Position numbers and translations under genes: made by a program. DNA of 64,000 nt from the NCBI GenBank assembly GCA_024280835.1, contig JAJRPJ010000012.1, forward strand, positions 62,001-126,000, given 5' to 3'. The notes beneath the pieces were generated by a model that saw only the letters and a program-made list of their open reading frames with translations, did no database searches and was not told the origin of the DNA. Of this stretch, positions 16,770-25,798 are shown piece after piece. This DNA comes from Candidatus Zixiibacteriota bacterium (GTDB taxonomy: Bacteria > Zixibacteria > MSB-5A5 > GN15 > JACZUZ01). Position 1 is the stretch's first letter, and each line of letters starts with the position of its first letter.

Positions 16770-18146
16770 CTATTCCGCGTTCGCAGAACCGTTTTCGCCA
16801 ATATCGAACCCGCTATATTCTTTGAGTTTATTGCGAATTGTCCGTGCCGATACATCCAAGCTTCTAGCTGCCTCAGATTTGCTACCACCAAATCGTTTGA
16901 CACGTTCAAGAATGTAGTGTTTTTCCAGTTCATGCAACGACATGCCTTCAAATTCAAGCTTGTTGGCCAGTGGTTTTCGGATAGTCGTGCCGTCCAGAGA
17001 AAAATCACCGACTGAAATTGAATCTCCGCAAGACATCACCACTGCGGCATGCACAGTGTTTTCCAATTCGCGAACATTACCTGGCCAAGGGTATTTCCTC
17101 AACAGTTCAAAGACCTCTCGGTCAACTGGCTTAACAGCCTTATTGTTTTCAGCGGAAAACTTCTTCATGAAGTAGTCTGTTAGTTGTGGGATGTCATCGC
17201 GACGTTCACGCAATGGCGGGACTTCCACACCTATAACATTCAAGCGAAAAAAGAGATCTTCGCGAAAGTGACCTTCTGCGATTGCCACAGGAAGATCACG
17301 ATTACTACTGGCGATAATTCTAACATCAATCTTAACAGTTTCAGCTGAGCCAACTTTCTCAATTTCTCTTTCTTGCAATGTTCTTAGCAGTTTGGCTTGA
17401 GTTTCATAGGGCATTTCAGAGATTTCATCCAACAGCAGTGTTCCGCCATTAGCCAATTCGAAGCGTCCTGAACGGGCTTGAATAGCGCCTGTAAATGCGC
17501 CCTTCTCATGACCAAACAGTTCCGACTCAATCAAGTTTTGATTGAGAGCCGCGCAATTCAGCTTAACAAAAGGCCCATCGGCTCGATCGGATTCTTCATG
17601 GATGGCGCGCGCTATTAGTTCTTTACCTGTGCCAGACTCGCCAGTTATCAGAACTGTGGCTTTTGATGGAGCCGCCAAACGAATACGATCGAAGATATGC
17701 GTCATGGGCTTGGACGACCCGACTATATCACTGTATCGTCTAGCGCTATCTAGCTTTAACGCAGTTACTTGACGCTTCAGCTTAAGGTGCTCAACTGCTT
17801 TTTGGACACGAATTTGAACACTCTCGGGAGACATGGGCTTCATGATAAAGTCAAAAGCGCCAAGTTTCATCGCCAGAACTGCCGTCTCGACAGAACCGAA
17901 ACCTGTCATCATTATGACAATCGTCTTGGGCGCTCTTTCACGAACGTGCGTCAACATCTCCATGCCATCCATTTGGCCCATGCGTATATCTGATAGAATT
18001 ATCTCAAACGATTCTGTTTTCAAACGTTCAAGAGCCGACTCTGCAGAGTGAGCGCTATGTAATTCATACTTGTCGAAATCTAGGGTTTCTCTCAAGAACT
18101 CAACTACAATCGAGTCATCGTCAACTATAAGAATTTTTACTTTCAT
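16770..18146 (-). CDS. Sigma54-dependent response regulator, FleR/FlrC-like
   Basis: 458 residues: receiver domain with phospho-acceptor Asp53 (LSDIRMGQMDG), AAA+ domain with Walker A GESGTGKE (169-176) and the sigma54-contacting GAFTGA loop (216-221), and a Fis-type helix-turn-helix near 425-447 (SKSEAARSLDVSARTIRNKL). It is therefore an intact NtrC-family activator. Position 5 bases after the kinase gene and between motAB and the chemotaxis operon suggests it is the flagellar activator equivalent to FleR/FlrC/FlgR, acting on the two -24/-12 promoters in this window. Confidence 0.93.
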   Translation of the reverse strand: MKVKILIVDDDSIVVEFLRETLDFDKYELHSAHSAESALERLKTESFEIILSDIRMGQMDGMEMLTHVRERAPKTIVIMMTGFGSVETAVLAMKLGAFDFIMKPMSPESVQIRVQKAVEHLKLKRQVTALKLDSARRYSDIVGSSKPMTHIFDRIRLAAPSKATVLITGESGTGKELIARAIHEESDRADGPFVKLNCAALNQNLIESELFGHEKGAFTGAIQARSGRFELANGGTLLLDEISEMPYETQAKLLRTLQEREIEKVGSAETVKIDVRIIASSNRDLPVAIAEGHFREDLFFRLNVIGVEVPPLRERRDDIPQLTDYFMKKFSAENNKAVKPVDREVFELLRKYPWPGNVRELENTVHAAVVMSCGDSISVGDFSLDGTTIRKPLANKLEFEGMSLHELEKHYILERVKRFGGSKSEAARSLDVSARTIRNKLKEYSGFDIGENGSANAE

Positions 18147-18151
18147 GAATC

Positions 18152-19579
18152 CTACTCCAGATTGTCAGTTATCTCGCTAGTCGAGTTGAAACGTTCAACA
18201 TCAGATAACGGTAATTTTATGTGAAAAGTCGTGCCAGCGCCAAGTGTCGAATTGACAGTAATTTCGCCGCCATGTGCAATTATCAGTTTTCTAGCCAAAG
18301 GCAAACCCAACCCAGAGCCACTCGCTTTGGTGGTGTAGAATGGCCGAAAGATGTCACGTTTGATATCATCAGTCATACCAGGGCCGTTATCTCGAATAGC
18401 AAAGTACGCGTACTTCGAACCAGCGGGTACTTCCTCAACTAATAAGTCGCAAGTAATCGGTCCTTTGGCAGCTTCGTGCGCATTGCGAATAATATTTGTA
18501 ACAGCTTCCCGAAATACTAACTGGTCAACATCCACTACCACTTTGTCTTTTGAATTACTGATAGTCACGACATTTTCAGCTTCGGCGCCCCATTCAGCGC
18601 TACCCTGTTTCAAGCGCTCATGGTAGTTAGAATCTTTGCGATTTGGATCATCTTGCTGTGATCGATTGTATTCATGCTCATCATAGAGTCTTTCATTGTA
18701 CTGCCTGACAACCTTCTTCAAATAGCGATTCAGGTTCGTCGCGCGCAGTGTCAAATCTTCGGCGCGTGAAAAACGTAGGAGCGCATCAATAACGCGTTCA
18801 AGATTCCCAACCCCGCGTAATATCATCTCTGCATGCGCTTTGTTCTTCGTGCCTTTTGATGGTTGGGTAGCAATTAGTGAAGCAAACCCTTTGACCCCGA
18901 CGAGAGGATTGCGAACTTGATGCGCAACCGTAGCCGCCATTTCGCCTATTGCCGCCAGCGACTCTAAGCGGGTCATTTTGCGTTCCATTTGCCGTGTTTC
19001 GGTAATGTCCTGAAACGCTTCAACCGAGCCGAATGACTCGCCGTTCTTATCTAGAAGCTGCGATGAACCCCACAAATATGTTCTCTCTGCTCCATCTCCC
19101 CCCACAAAGGTTCTCTCAACTCCACGCTGTGGAGCAAGCAAAGAGTTTCTTGAGGTGGGTTCTTTCAAGTCATTACTCTGGTCAACGATATTTTCGGCGG
19201 GGATGTCAAAGCTAATAATTTCACTCAAACTAGCATTAACTGATTCTGTGGCTTTCACAGAAAAGAGCGATTCGGCCGCAGGATTCAAATGTGTGATTTT
19301 GTTGTCGCGATCGACAACGATAATACCAGTGGATACGGACCTGAGGACACTATTGAGGAATTCCATCGCCGCATGATTTCGCCTAGTCAGAGCTTGTAAA
19401 GATTCATTCGCCTCTTCAAGTTCTTTGGCTTGTCTTTGACTCTCATCTTTCAAATCGAGGTATTGACGTCGCAAACGGTTTAGGACTGTCGTAAAAGTTT
19501 TGTATGACTCGACAAAGCCTTCAGTATCACTACTTTCGGTATGCAATGCAGGTTTTTGCAATAATTCTAGTTCGTCCAT
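18152..19579 (-). CDS. Cytoplasmic PAS-histidine kinase, FleS/FlrB-like
   Basis: 475 residues with no membrane segment. A coiled region (about 30-70) leads into a PAS domain (about 72-195, with VSTGIIVVDRDNKITHLNPA), the phosphorylation helix with His220 (ATVAHQVRNPLVGVKGF) and an ATPase domain with DNGPGM and ASGSGLGLPLARKL. FleS, FlrB and FlgS flagellar kinases are likewise soluble and PAS-linked and pair with a sigma54 activator. The AGAGGG site 5 bases before the ATG is strong. A charged, Asn/Asp-rich insert (about residues 290-325) interrupts the region between the His helix and the ATPase domain. Confidence 0.9.
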   Translation of the reverse strand: MDELELLQKPALHTESSDTEGFVESYKTFTTVLNRLRRQYLDLKDESQRQAKELEEANESLQALTRRNHAAMEFLNSVLRSVSTGIIVVDRDNKITHLNPAAESLFSVKATESVNASLSEIISFDIPAENIVDQSNDLKEPTSRNSLLAPQRGVERTFVGGDGAERTYLWGSSQLLDKNGESFGSVEAFQDITETRQMERKMTRLESLAAIGEMAATVAHQVRNPLVGVKGFASLIATQPSKGTKNKAHAEMILRGVGNLERVIDALLRFSRAEDLTLRATNLNRYLKKVVRQYNERLYDEHEYNRSQQDDPNRKDSNYHERLKQGSAEWGAEAENVVTISNSKDKVVVDVDQLVFREAVTNIIRNAHEAAKGPITCDLLVEEVPAGSKYAYFAIRDNGPGMTDDIKRDIFRPFYTTKASGSGLGLPLARKLIIAHGGEITVNSTLGAGTTFHIKLPLSDVERFNSTSEITDNLE

Positions 19580-19712
19580 ATAAACCCTCTACTATCCTTG
19601 CGACATCCTGGCAATGAAACGGATGACATGAAAAGTTACGAGAGGATGGACTCAACTTCAACAAATATAATCCCAAAACCCCAAAATCCCAGAACGGATT
19701 TGCAAGACATTC

Positions 19713-19749
19713 CAAAGAAAAAGCGGCCTGTTATCTCTAACCGACCGCT
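19713..19749 (-). terminator. Intrinsic terminator of the chemotaxis operon
   Basis: On the minus strand: AGCGG, three bases, GTTA, loop GAGA, TAAC, three bases, CCGCT, then TTTTTCTTT. It lies 40 bases after the cheB stop and separates the chemotaxis operon from the kinase gene. Confidence 0.8.
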
Positions 19750-19787
19750 CGTTTGACACTGTTTTTATGCTTGAGAAGGAAATTGAG

Positions 19788-20882
19788 TTAGAAATAGCTC
19801 ATGATCTCATCTGTGACATGCTCTATTGGAGCTACGATATCAGCTATGTGACCGTCGACAATTGCCCTTGGCATGCCGTAGACTACACAGGATTCTTCAT
19901 TTTGAGCAATTACCTGCCCACCGACTTTGTTTAGTTCCTTGCAGGCCGCAAATCCGTCATTCCCCATACCTGTCAGGATAACTCCCAAAGTTCTCTTGCC
20001 ATATTTCTTTACTACAGAATCCATCATGACATTGACACAGGGCTTATAGAGAGTGTCTGCTGGTGTTTGCGAGAGACGAATCATTGGTTTACTTGCTCCA
20101 TACACCAAGGTCATATGGCTATCGCCAGGAGCAATATAGACATGACCAGCCAAGGCCTCTTCTCCATTCCGAGCCTCAGTGACTGTCACTTCTGAAATCG
20201 AATTGAGTCTATCCGCTAAAGACTTTGTGAACTTCGGCGGCATGTGCTGAACAATCAAAATAGGAACAGGGAAGCTTTTCGGGAGACGCGTTATGACGGC
20301 CTGCAAAGCTGGCGGACCACCAGTGCTCGACCCAAGCGCCACAACTTTTATTGCAAATCGACGTCTGTCGACTTTCTTGCCAGCTCTGGAGGCTGGAGCT
20401 GCTTTCGCAGCAGATTTTCCACTCGTGGCTTTTTTCCAGCTTAGGCGTTGACGCGCCCTAGCCATTAGTATTGACTTACGCCTCGCAATGTTCTTAATCT
20501 TCTCAAGCAACTCTTCTTTGATTTTGACAATATCCAATGAAACAAAAGAAAGCTCCTTTGGGATAAAATCAACTGCCCCAAGATCCATTGCCTCAAGTGT
20601 AGCAGCAGCGCCTTCTGTGGTGATGCTACTAACCATCATCACAGGTGTCGGCTCTTCCTCCATTATGTGGCGAAGAGCGGTCAAACCGTCCATGCGCGGC
20701 ATTTCAACATCCATTGTCACAAGATCAGGTTTGAGCTCTTTGACCTTCTTGACTCCTTCGGCCCCATCTCGAGCCGTGGCAATGACTTCGATCTCAGGAT
20801 CAGACTCCAGCATCATCGTAATCGCTTTACGCATGAACGCTGAATCATCTACAACTATAATTCTTGTCTTTGCAGTCTTCAT
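19788..20882 (-). CDS. cheB: Chemotaxis methylesterase/glutaminase CheB
   Basis: 364 residues. The receiver domain has phospho-acceptor Asp58 (TMDVEMPRMDGL). A long Lys/Ala-rich linker (about 135-175) leads to the methylesterase domain with catalytic Ser186 (GSSTGG), His213 (VQHMPP) and Asp309 (TGMGNDG). It removes methyl groups from receptor glutamates when phosphorylated by CheA. It is the last gene of the operon, 54 bases after cheA. Confidence 0.97.
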   Translation of the reverse strand: MKTAKTRIIVVDDSAFMRKAITMMLESDPEIEVIATARDGAEGVKKVKELKPDLVTMDVEMPRMDGLTALRHIMEEEPTPVMMVSSITTEGAAATLEAMDLGAVDFIPKELSFVSLDIVKIKEELLEKIKNIARRKSILMARARQRLSWKKATSGKSAAKAAPASRAGKKVDRRRFAIKVVALGSSTGGPPALQAVITRLPKSFPVPILIVQHMPPKFTKSLADRLNSISEVTVTEARNGEEALAGHVYIAPGDSHMTLVYGASKPMIRLSQTPADTLYKPCVNVMMDSVVKKYGKRTLGVILTGMGNDGFAACKELNKVGGQVIAQNEESCVVYGMPRAIVDGHIADIVAPIEHVTDEIMSYF

Positions 20883-20936
20883 ATATATAAGCTCAATGTC
20901 ATTAAGGTATGTTCTTGTTAAGTGGGTATCTCTTGT

Positions 20937-22805
20937 TTAGTTCGCCATTTTTTGGGCCAAACCAAACAATCCAGCTACATCGACAATTAGCCGTACGCGT
21001 CCGTCTCCGAGAATTGTCGCTCCCGCCAGACCTTCTATATTGCCAAATAATTTGCCCAAAGACTTGATAACAACTTCTTCTTGGCCGATCAAATCATCAA
21101 CGACCAAACCAAGACGACTTTCTGCCAATCCAATCACAACTACATTGGCGCTTGACTCTTTTGATGGTGTCCAGCCTTTGCCGTCACGAAGTACACGTGG
21201 CAAAAACAGTAGCGGCAGAACCGAATCCCGCAATTGAATCACTTCAGTTCCATTGACATACTTAACATCGTCAAAGCCAACATTTACTATCTCATGCACA
21301 CTCGCTAATGGGATGATATAGATGTCCTTGTTAGCGCGGACAAGCAACCCCTGAATAATCGACAGAGTTAGCGGCAATTTGATAGTGATAGTTGTACCTT
21401 TCCCGCGAGTAGAAGCAATCTCAATGATGCCATTGAGTTTTTCAATATTGGAACGGACAACATCCATACCAACTCCTCTACCGGAAACATCGCTAACAAC
21501 TTTAGCAGTTGAAAAGCCTGCGCCAAAGATGAAGCGAAATATTTCACCATCGCTCATTCGCTCAACATCCGCGGCTGTCGTTAGACCACGCTCAATGGCT
21601 TTACTCTTGATAGCTTCAAGGTCAAGTCCTCGGCCATCATCGGTGATCTCGATGATAATATTTGATCCCTGGGAATATGCGCTTAACAAGACGGTACCAA
21701 CCTCGGGCTTGCCAGCGGCAATACGCTCCTCAGGTGGTTCGAGACCGTGGTCGCAAGAGTTTCGAACAAGATGCACTAAAGGATCACCGATCTCTTCAAT
21801 AACCGTCTTGTCTAACTCGGTGTCTTCACCTTGCAAAGTAAGGTTGATTTTCTTGCCAGCATTGGCTGCCAAGTCTCTTACGACACGAGGAAACCGGCTA
21901 AATACTTTCCCTATAGGAAGCATGCGTAGTTTCATAACCGAATTCTGTAACTCAGTTGTCACAAAACTAATCTGTGATGCTACACTTGTTATTCTTTCTA
22001 GAGAATCGTGTTCGGAGGTTGTGCCGTTGGCTATTTCGGCATTGACCGAAAGTAAGCTATTCCTGCCTAAGACAAGTTCACCAACGAGATTCATCAGCGA
22101 ATCCAATCTGTCAACTCCGACTCGAACAGTTTGCTCAATCTTCCGTCCACCTGATTTGTTGTCATTTTTGGCTGGAGAGGCCGCTGCTTCGGTAGATGTC
22201 TTTGGTTTATTATTTGACTCTTGAGCCAGTGATTGGGCCAAAGCGGCTTTGATTTCAGCGTCGAATGCCGCCTCATCAAACTCCCCTTCATCTTCATTGG
22301 AGTCAGGTTCAGCTTTAGGATCGCTGGTTGCGCCTGCCTTATCAGAAGCCTGGCTCTTCCCTGAATCTGCTTGAGAATTGTTTATTCTCTCAAGCTCAAC
22401 AATCAAACCAGAAACGTCACGCTTAACAATTTTCTCATTGCGAACATCATCAAGCAATAACTTTAAATTATCCAGGCCTTCGAGGAGAGCATCCATGACA
22501 TCTTTTTCGACATGGATTTCACCCTTGCGCAGACGATTGAGAACATCTTCCATCTTATGGGTGAGATCTGTAATCTGATCTAATCCAAGGAAACTTGAGT
22601 TGCCTTTGATTGTATGAGCTGCCCTAAAGATATTATCAAGTAGCTCCAAATCATCGGGAGACGATTCCAAAGCGACTAGATCATTATCTAGTGACTCAAT
22701 GATATCACCAGCTTCAACAAGGAAATCATCAACGAATTCCTTCATATCATCTGGCACTTGCAGCGCTTCAGGCGCCATTACTTCTTCTTCAACTTTTGGA
22801 CTCAT
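20937..22805 (-). CDS. cheA: Chemotaxis histidine kinase CheA
   Basis: 622 residues: Hpt domain with phosphorylatable His64 (RAAHTIKGNSSFLGL), acidic linker (about 145-215), dimerisation domain (RVGVDRLDSLMNLVGELVLG), ATPase with LVRNSCDHGLEPPEER, DDGRGL and GRGVGMDVV, and a C-terminal CheW-like domain (from about 500). The P2 CheY/CheB-binding domain seems to be missing; the linker is too short and low in complexity for it. The first ATG overlaps the end of cheZ by 17 bases; another ATG nine codons in (22778) also fits. Confidence 0.96.
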   Translation of the reverse strand: MSPKVEEEVMAPEALQVPDDMKEFVDDFLVEAGDIIESLDNDLVALESSPDDLELLDNIFRAAHTIKGNSSFLGLDQITDLTHKMEDVLNRLRKGEIHVEKDVMDALLEGLDNLKLLLDDVRNEKIVKRDVSGLIVELERINNSQADSGKSQASDKAGATSDPKAEPDSNEDEGEFDEAAFDAEIKAALAQSLAQESNNKPKTSTEAAASPAKNDNKSGGRKIEQTVRVGVDRLDSLMNLVGELVLGRNSLLSVNAEIANGTTSEHDSLERITSVASQISFVTTELQNSVMKLRMLPIGKVFSRFPRVVRDLAANAGKKINLTLQGEDTELDKTVIEEIGDPLVHLVRNSCDHGLEPPEERIAAGKPEVGTVLLSAYSQGSNIIIEITDDGRGLDLEAIKSKAIERGLTTAADVERMSDGEIFRFIFGAGFSTAKVVSDVSGRGVGMDVVRSNIEKLNGIIEIASTRGKGTTITIKLPLTLSIIQGLLVRANKDIYIIPLASVHEIVNVGFDDVKYVNGTEVIQLRDSVLPLLFLPRVLRDGKGWTPSKESSANVVVIGLAESRLGLVVDDLIGQEEVVIKSLGKLFGNIEGLAGATILGDGRVRLIVDVAGLFGLAQKMAN

Positions 22806-23466
22806 TAGATTGTCTCACGAGGTTATCAATATCAGACTGGTCTGTATGTTTGAACTCCATGTCAGCATGAGGGTCAAAGCTTCTCTCCTTACGCGCTGGA
22901 GCGTTTTTCAAAACTTTCACAGGACTGGCGCTACTACCATCATCAACTAAATCACCAATAATCAAGGCGATCTTAGCATCAACTTCCTCCAGCAAGCTAG
23001 CGGCATGGTTGATTTGTTGGGTTGTGATGTCTTGAAACTGAAGAGCGTCCATGATAGCAAAAGCATCATTCTGAGAACGGTTGGCAACCTCTTCTGCTTT
23101 TTCTAAGAGAGCATTAACCGACTTATTACCAGCTCCACTGTCAGTGAGAACATTCATGGCCTCATTCAAATGGCTGATAATATCCACTTGTTGTGCTGAA
23201 ATGTTCTCCACCATGTCCATAACTCGATGAGCCGCCTGCTCAGTCTGGGACGAAATACGATCCAAATGCGTGGTCGCTTTTGGAAGAGTATTTCTTGTGT
23301 CAGCCAAGGGGCCTTGTATTTCACGCAAGCTCGCTGATAATTCTTCAATAGTCTGCTTAAGCGCACCAAGACCACCCTTCAGAGTGGAACCTACTTGTGG
23401 GACGCTAGCCTGCTCATCCATGTTGTTTGTATCAATGCTGGTTGCATTTTTTTTCTTGTTCCCCAT
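22789..23466 (-). CDS. cheZ: CheZ-like CheY-phosphate phosphatase
   Basis: 225 residues, mostly long helices. The central helix contains IMDALQFQDITTQQI (residues 138-152), which matches the CheZ active site FQDLTGQ; Asp146 and Gln150 stand in the place of E. coli Asp143 and Gln147. The C-terminal tail TDQSDIDNLV (208-217) resembles the CheY-binding peptide of CheZ (QxDVDDLL type). Genes on both sides are cheY and cheA, which is the expected context. CheZ dephosphorylates CheY-P and so ends the motor signal. The rest of the protein is divergent. Confidence 0.82.
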   Translation of the reverse strand: MGNKKKNATSIDTNNMDEQASVPQVGSTLKGGLGALKQTIEELSASLREIQGPLADTRNTLPKATTHLDRISSQTEQAAHRVMDMVENISAQQVDIISHLNEAMNVLTDSGAGNKSVNALLEKAEEVANRSQNDAFAIMDALQFQDITTQQINHAASLLEEVDAKIALIIGDLVDDGSSASPVKVLKNAPARKERSFDPHADMEFKHTDQSDIDNLVRQSNESKS

Positions 23467-23470
23467 CTCA

Positions 23471-23848
23471 CTAGGCTCCTTTAAGAATCTCGTCGATTTT
23501 CGACTTTAGTGTGTCTGGGGTAAAGGGCTTAACAATGTAGTTATTAACCCCCGCTTTTAACGCTTCGACGATATCCTCTTTGACCGAACGTGTGGTAATC
23601 ATCAATATTGGGATATTGGCATGCTCTGGCTTGCTTCTCAAATTTGTCACAAAAGACAGACCATCCATTTCTGGCATGTTCCAGTCTGTTATAACAAAGT
23701 CAATTTTCTCAGCCTCCATTTTCGCCAAAGCGTCTTTTCCATGCTCGGCTTCCACTATATCAGTGAATCCAGCCCTTCCAAGTGTATTAATGATTATCCG
23801 ACGCATTGTCGGAGAATCATCAACGGCAAGAATTTTCATATTTGCCAT
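23471..23848 (-). CDS. cheY: Chemotaxis response regulator CheY
   Basis: 125 residues, a single receiver domain: acidic pair AVDDSPTMRR, phospho-acceptor in ITDWNMPEMDG, TTRS as the switch Thr region and the Lys of IVKPF. The DWNMP motif and RRII segment are typical of true CheY that binds FliM. It is placed between a second receiver gene and cheZ. Confidence 0.94.
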   Translation of the reverse strand: MANMKILAVDDSPTMRRIIINTLGRAGFTDIVEAEHGKDALAKMEAEKIDFVITDWNMPEMDGLSFVTNLRSKPEHANIPILMITTRSVKEDIVEALKAGVNNYIVKPFTPDTLKSKIDEILKGA

Positions 23849-23865
23849 GTTTAGGTCTCCCTACT

Positions 23866-24279
23866 TCAATCTGCATTATGATTATTATTAGCTATTATCT
23901 TATCTGGGTTCAGAAGTCTGCTGACCTCTAATAACAATGTATCCGGACGGAACGGCTTCACGAGATACGAGGTAGCGCCAACTTCTATTCCTCGCTCTTT
24001 ATCTTCGCTGCCCTCTTCTGACGACAAAATGATTATTGGAAGCTCCTTGTGAGCAACATCATTGCGCAGAGTGGCAATAAGTGTGTAGCCATCGACATTG
24101 GGCATGTTCAAATCAGTAATGACCATGTTGATCTTACCGTCTAGCGCTGAAATTTTCTCCATAGCATCCATGCCATCGCAAGCGGTGACAACCTGATAGC
24201 CCTTATTCTTTAATGCGAACGAGACGAATTTCACAACCGTCGTTGAATCATCAACAACTACTATTTTTTTCTTATCCAT
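23866..24279 (-). CDS. CheY-like stand-alone receiver protein
   Basis: 137 residues, a single receiver domain (VVDDSTTVVKFVS, phospho-acceptor in VITDLNMPNVDGY, LSSEEGSEDKERGIEVGATS, LVKPFRPD) with a short Asn-rich tail. It differs from the neighbouring CheY in the region around the phosphorylation site and probably acts as a phosphate sink, an adaptation factor or an input to a different target. It is 3 bases after cheR and 17 before cheY. Confidence 0.88.
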   Translation of the reverse strand: MDKKKIVVVDDSTTVVKFVSFALKNKGYQVVTACDGMDAMEKISALDGKINMVITDLNMPNVDGYTLIATLRNDVAHKELPIIILSSEEGSEDKERGIEVGATSYLVKPFRPDTLLLEVSRLLNPDKIIANNNHNAD

Positions 24280-24282
24280 ATA

Positions 24283-25332
24283 TCAACCGCCTACCTTACC
24301 AGCCAGAGCCTCTTGCGCTTCTCGCCTTGCCTTTATTTTCTTAAGCAACTCTAACGCTTTTGTAGCCCCACTAGGTTCACCGGCTCCTGTTTTGGATACA
24401 GCGCGTGAGCTAGCGACTCGTGGAACTTGCGTTGAAGTTCTTCTCGAAGAGCCACTTATTTTTTCCTCATCCTTGCCCCCTTCGTCCTTAACATAGACTA
24501 GGGCTCCCTTATAGTACTTGAGACTGAACGCCTTGGAGATTCCATGTAGCGTCTCAGAGTGACCGATAAGCATTTGACCACCTGAGGCCAACGCTTGATA
24601 ATACGCACGAACAATTTTGCGCTTCACGTCATCCGAAAAATAAATCATGACGTTACGACAAAATATTACATCAAGATTTTTGTACATGGATAATTTTTTT
24701 GTATCATTCAAATTAAGCTGAACAAACTTAACAAGCGCTTTAATTTCACGCTTGATAACAAACTTCTCGCCATTCTTATCAAAGTATCGCGTCAACTTAT
24801 CCGGCTTGACATAGCGCAGTGTCGTCCCCTCATACTCACCAGCTCGGGCTTTTTGAAGGACTTTATCACTGATGTCATTAGCAATTATCTCAACATTCCA
24901 ACCTGGTTCTGACTTTAGCGCTTCCTTAATGATGATGCCCAGAGTATACGGCTCTTCACCTGTTGAGCATCCAGCTGACCAAATACGTAAAGTTTTCGGT
25001 CCTCCCATTTTACGCTTGGCCTCCAGTATCTCTGGCAAGACCGCTGTGGCAAATGCATCGAGCTGCGGCTCGTTACGGAAATAATAAGTCTCGTTTGTCG
25101 TAACTAGATTCATCAGCTCGTCGAATTCACGATGTGACGTATCATATTTTACCCGATAGAAATAGTCTCTGTATGTCGCAACACCAAGATCATCCATACG
25201 CTTAGCCAGTCTGCTTTGAAGCAGATAGAGCTTATTGTCTCCGAAGTACATTCCCGACTTTTCATGAATGTATTCACGGAACGTACAAAACTCTTCGACG
25301 CTCAGTGTTCGCTGTTCACCAGTTGATGGCAT
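24283..25332 (-). CDS. cheR: Chemotaxis receptor methyltransferase CheR
   Basis: 349 residues. The N-terminal helical domain (about 10-80) is followed by the SAM-binding domain with RIWSAGCSTGEEPYTLGI, IIANDISDKVLQKARAGEY and LDVIFCRNVMIYF, which define CheR. It methylates receptor glutamates. A C-terminal Ser/Arg/Lys-rich tail of about 60 residues (from about 285) follows the catalytic domain and is not part of the family core. Confidence 0.96.
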   Translation of the reverse strand: MPSTGEQRTLSVEEFCTFREYIHEKSGMYFGDNKLYLLQSRLAKRMDDLGVATYRDYFYRVKYDTSHREFDELMNLVTTNETYYFRNEPQLDAFATAVLPEILEAKRKMGGPKTLRIWSAGCSTGEEPYTLGIIIKEALKSEPGWNVEIIANDISDKVLQKARAGEYEGTTLRYVKPDKLTRYFDKNGEKFVIKREIKALVKFVQLNLNDTKKLSMYKNLDVIFCRNVMIYFSDDVKRKIVRAYYQALASGGQMLIGHSETLHGISKAFSLKYYKGALVYVKDEGGKDEEKISGSSRRTSTQVPRVASSRAVSKTGAGEPSGATKALELLKKIKARREAQEALAGKVGG

Positions 25333-25411
25333 TACAACTTCCCTCTTAACTGTACTACATCTCTTCCCGTGTGTAGCACACTCGGACTTTATTAACGCAA
25401 ATACTCTTGCG

Positions 25412-25798
25412 CTAAACTCTGTTTACTTTTTCTTTACGTGCCGAAGCTTGTTCAACAGACTTGAAAAGCTTTGGCATATTGAACGGTTTGACTACATAAT
25501 CATCAACACGTTGCTGAAGAGCGCGAATTGCGCTCTCAACAGATGGATAACCAGTCACAACCACGATAGGTTGATCGGGCTTGGACTCTTTCATTCGATC
25601 GATCATAGTCGAACCGTCCATCTCGGGCATTTTTAAGTCTGTCAAGACAACATCGAAATCTTTCTCTTCAAATGCCAATAGCGCTGTCTCACCGCTGTTA
25701 GAAACAGTTACATCCCACTCACGTTCATTAAAAAACTCGTAGAGCAAATCTCTTATCAAAAGTTCATCATCAACAATTAGGATATTGTTCCGCTTCAT
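25412..25798 (-). CDS. Stand-alone receiver protein
   Basis: 128 residues, one receiver domain (ILIVDDELLIRDLLYEFF, phospho-acceptor in VLTDLKMPEMDG, VVTGYPSVESAIRALQQ, YVVKPFN). The VVTGYPS and ALQQRVDDYVVKPF style is nearer to NtrC-type receivers than to CheY. It has no output domain. Its ATG overlaps the HEAT-repeat gene stop by four bases, so these two are coupled and may work together. Confidence 0.88.
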   Translation of the reverse strand: MKRNNILIVDDELLIRDLLYEFFNEREWDVTVSNSGETALLAFEEKDFDVVLTDLKMPEMDGSTMIDRMKESKPDQPIVVVTGYPSVESAIRALQQRVDDYVVKPFNMPKLFKSVEQASARKEKVNRV

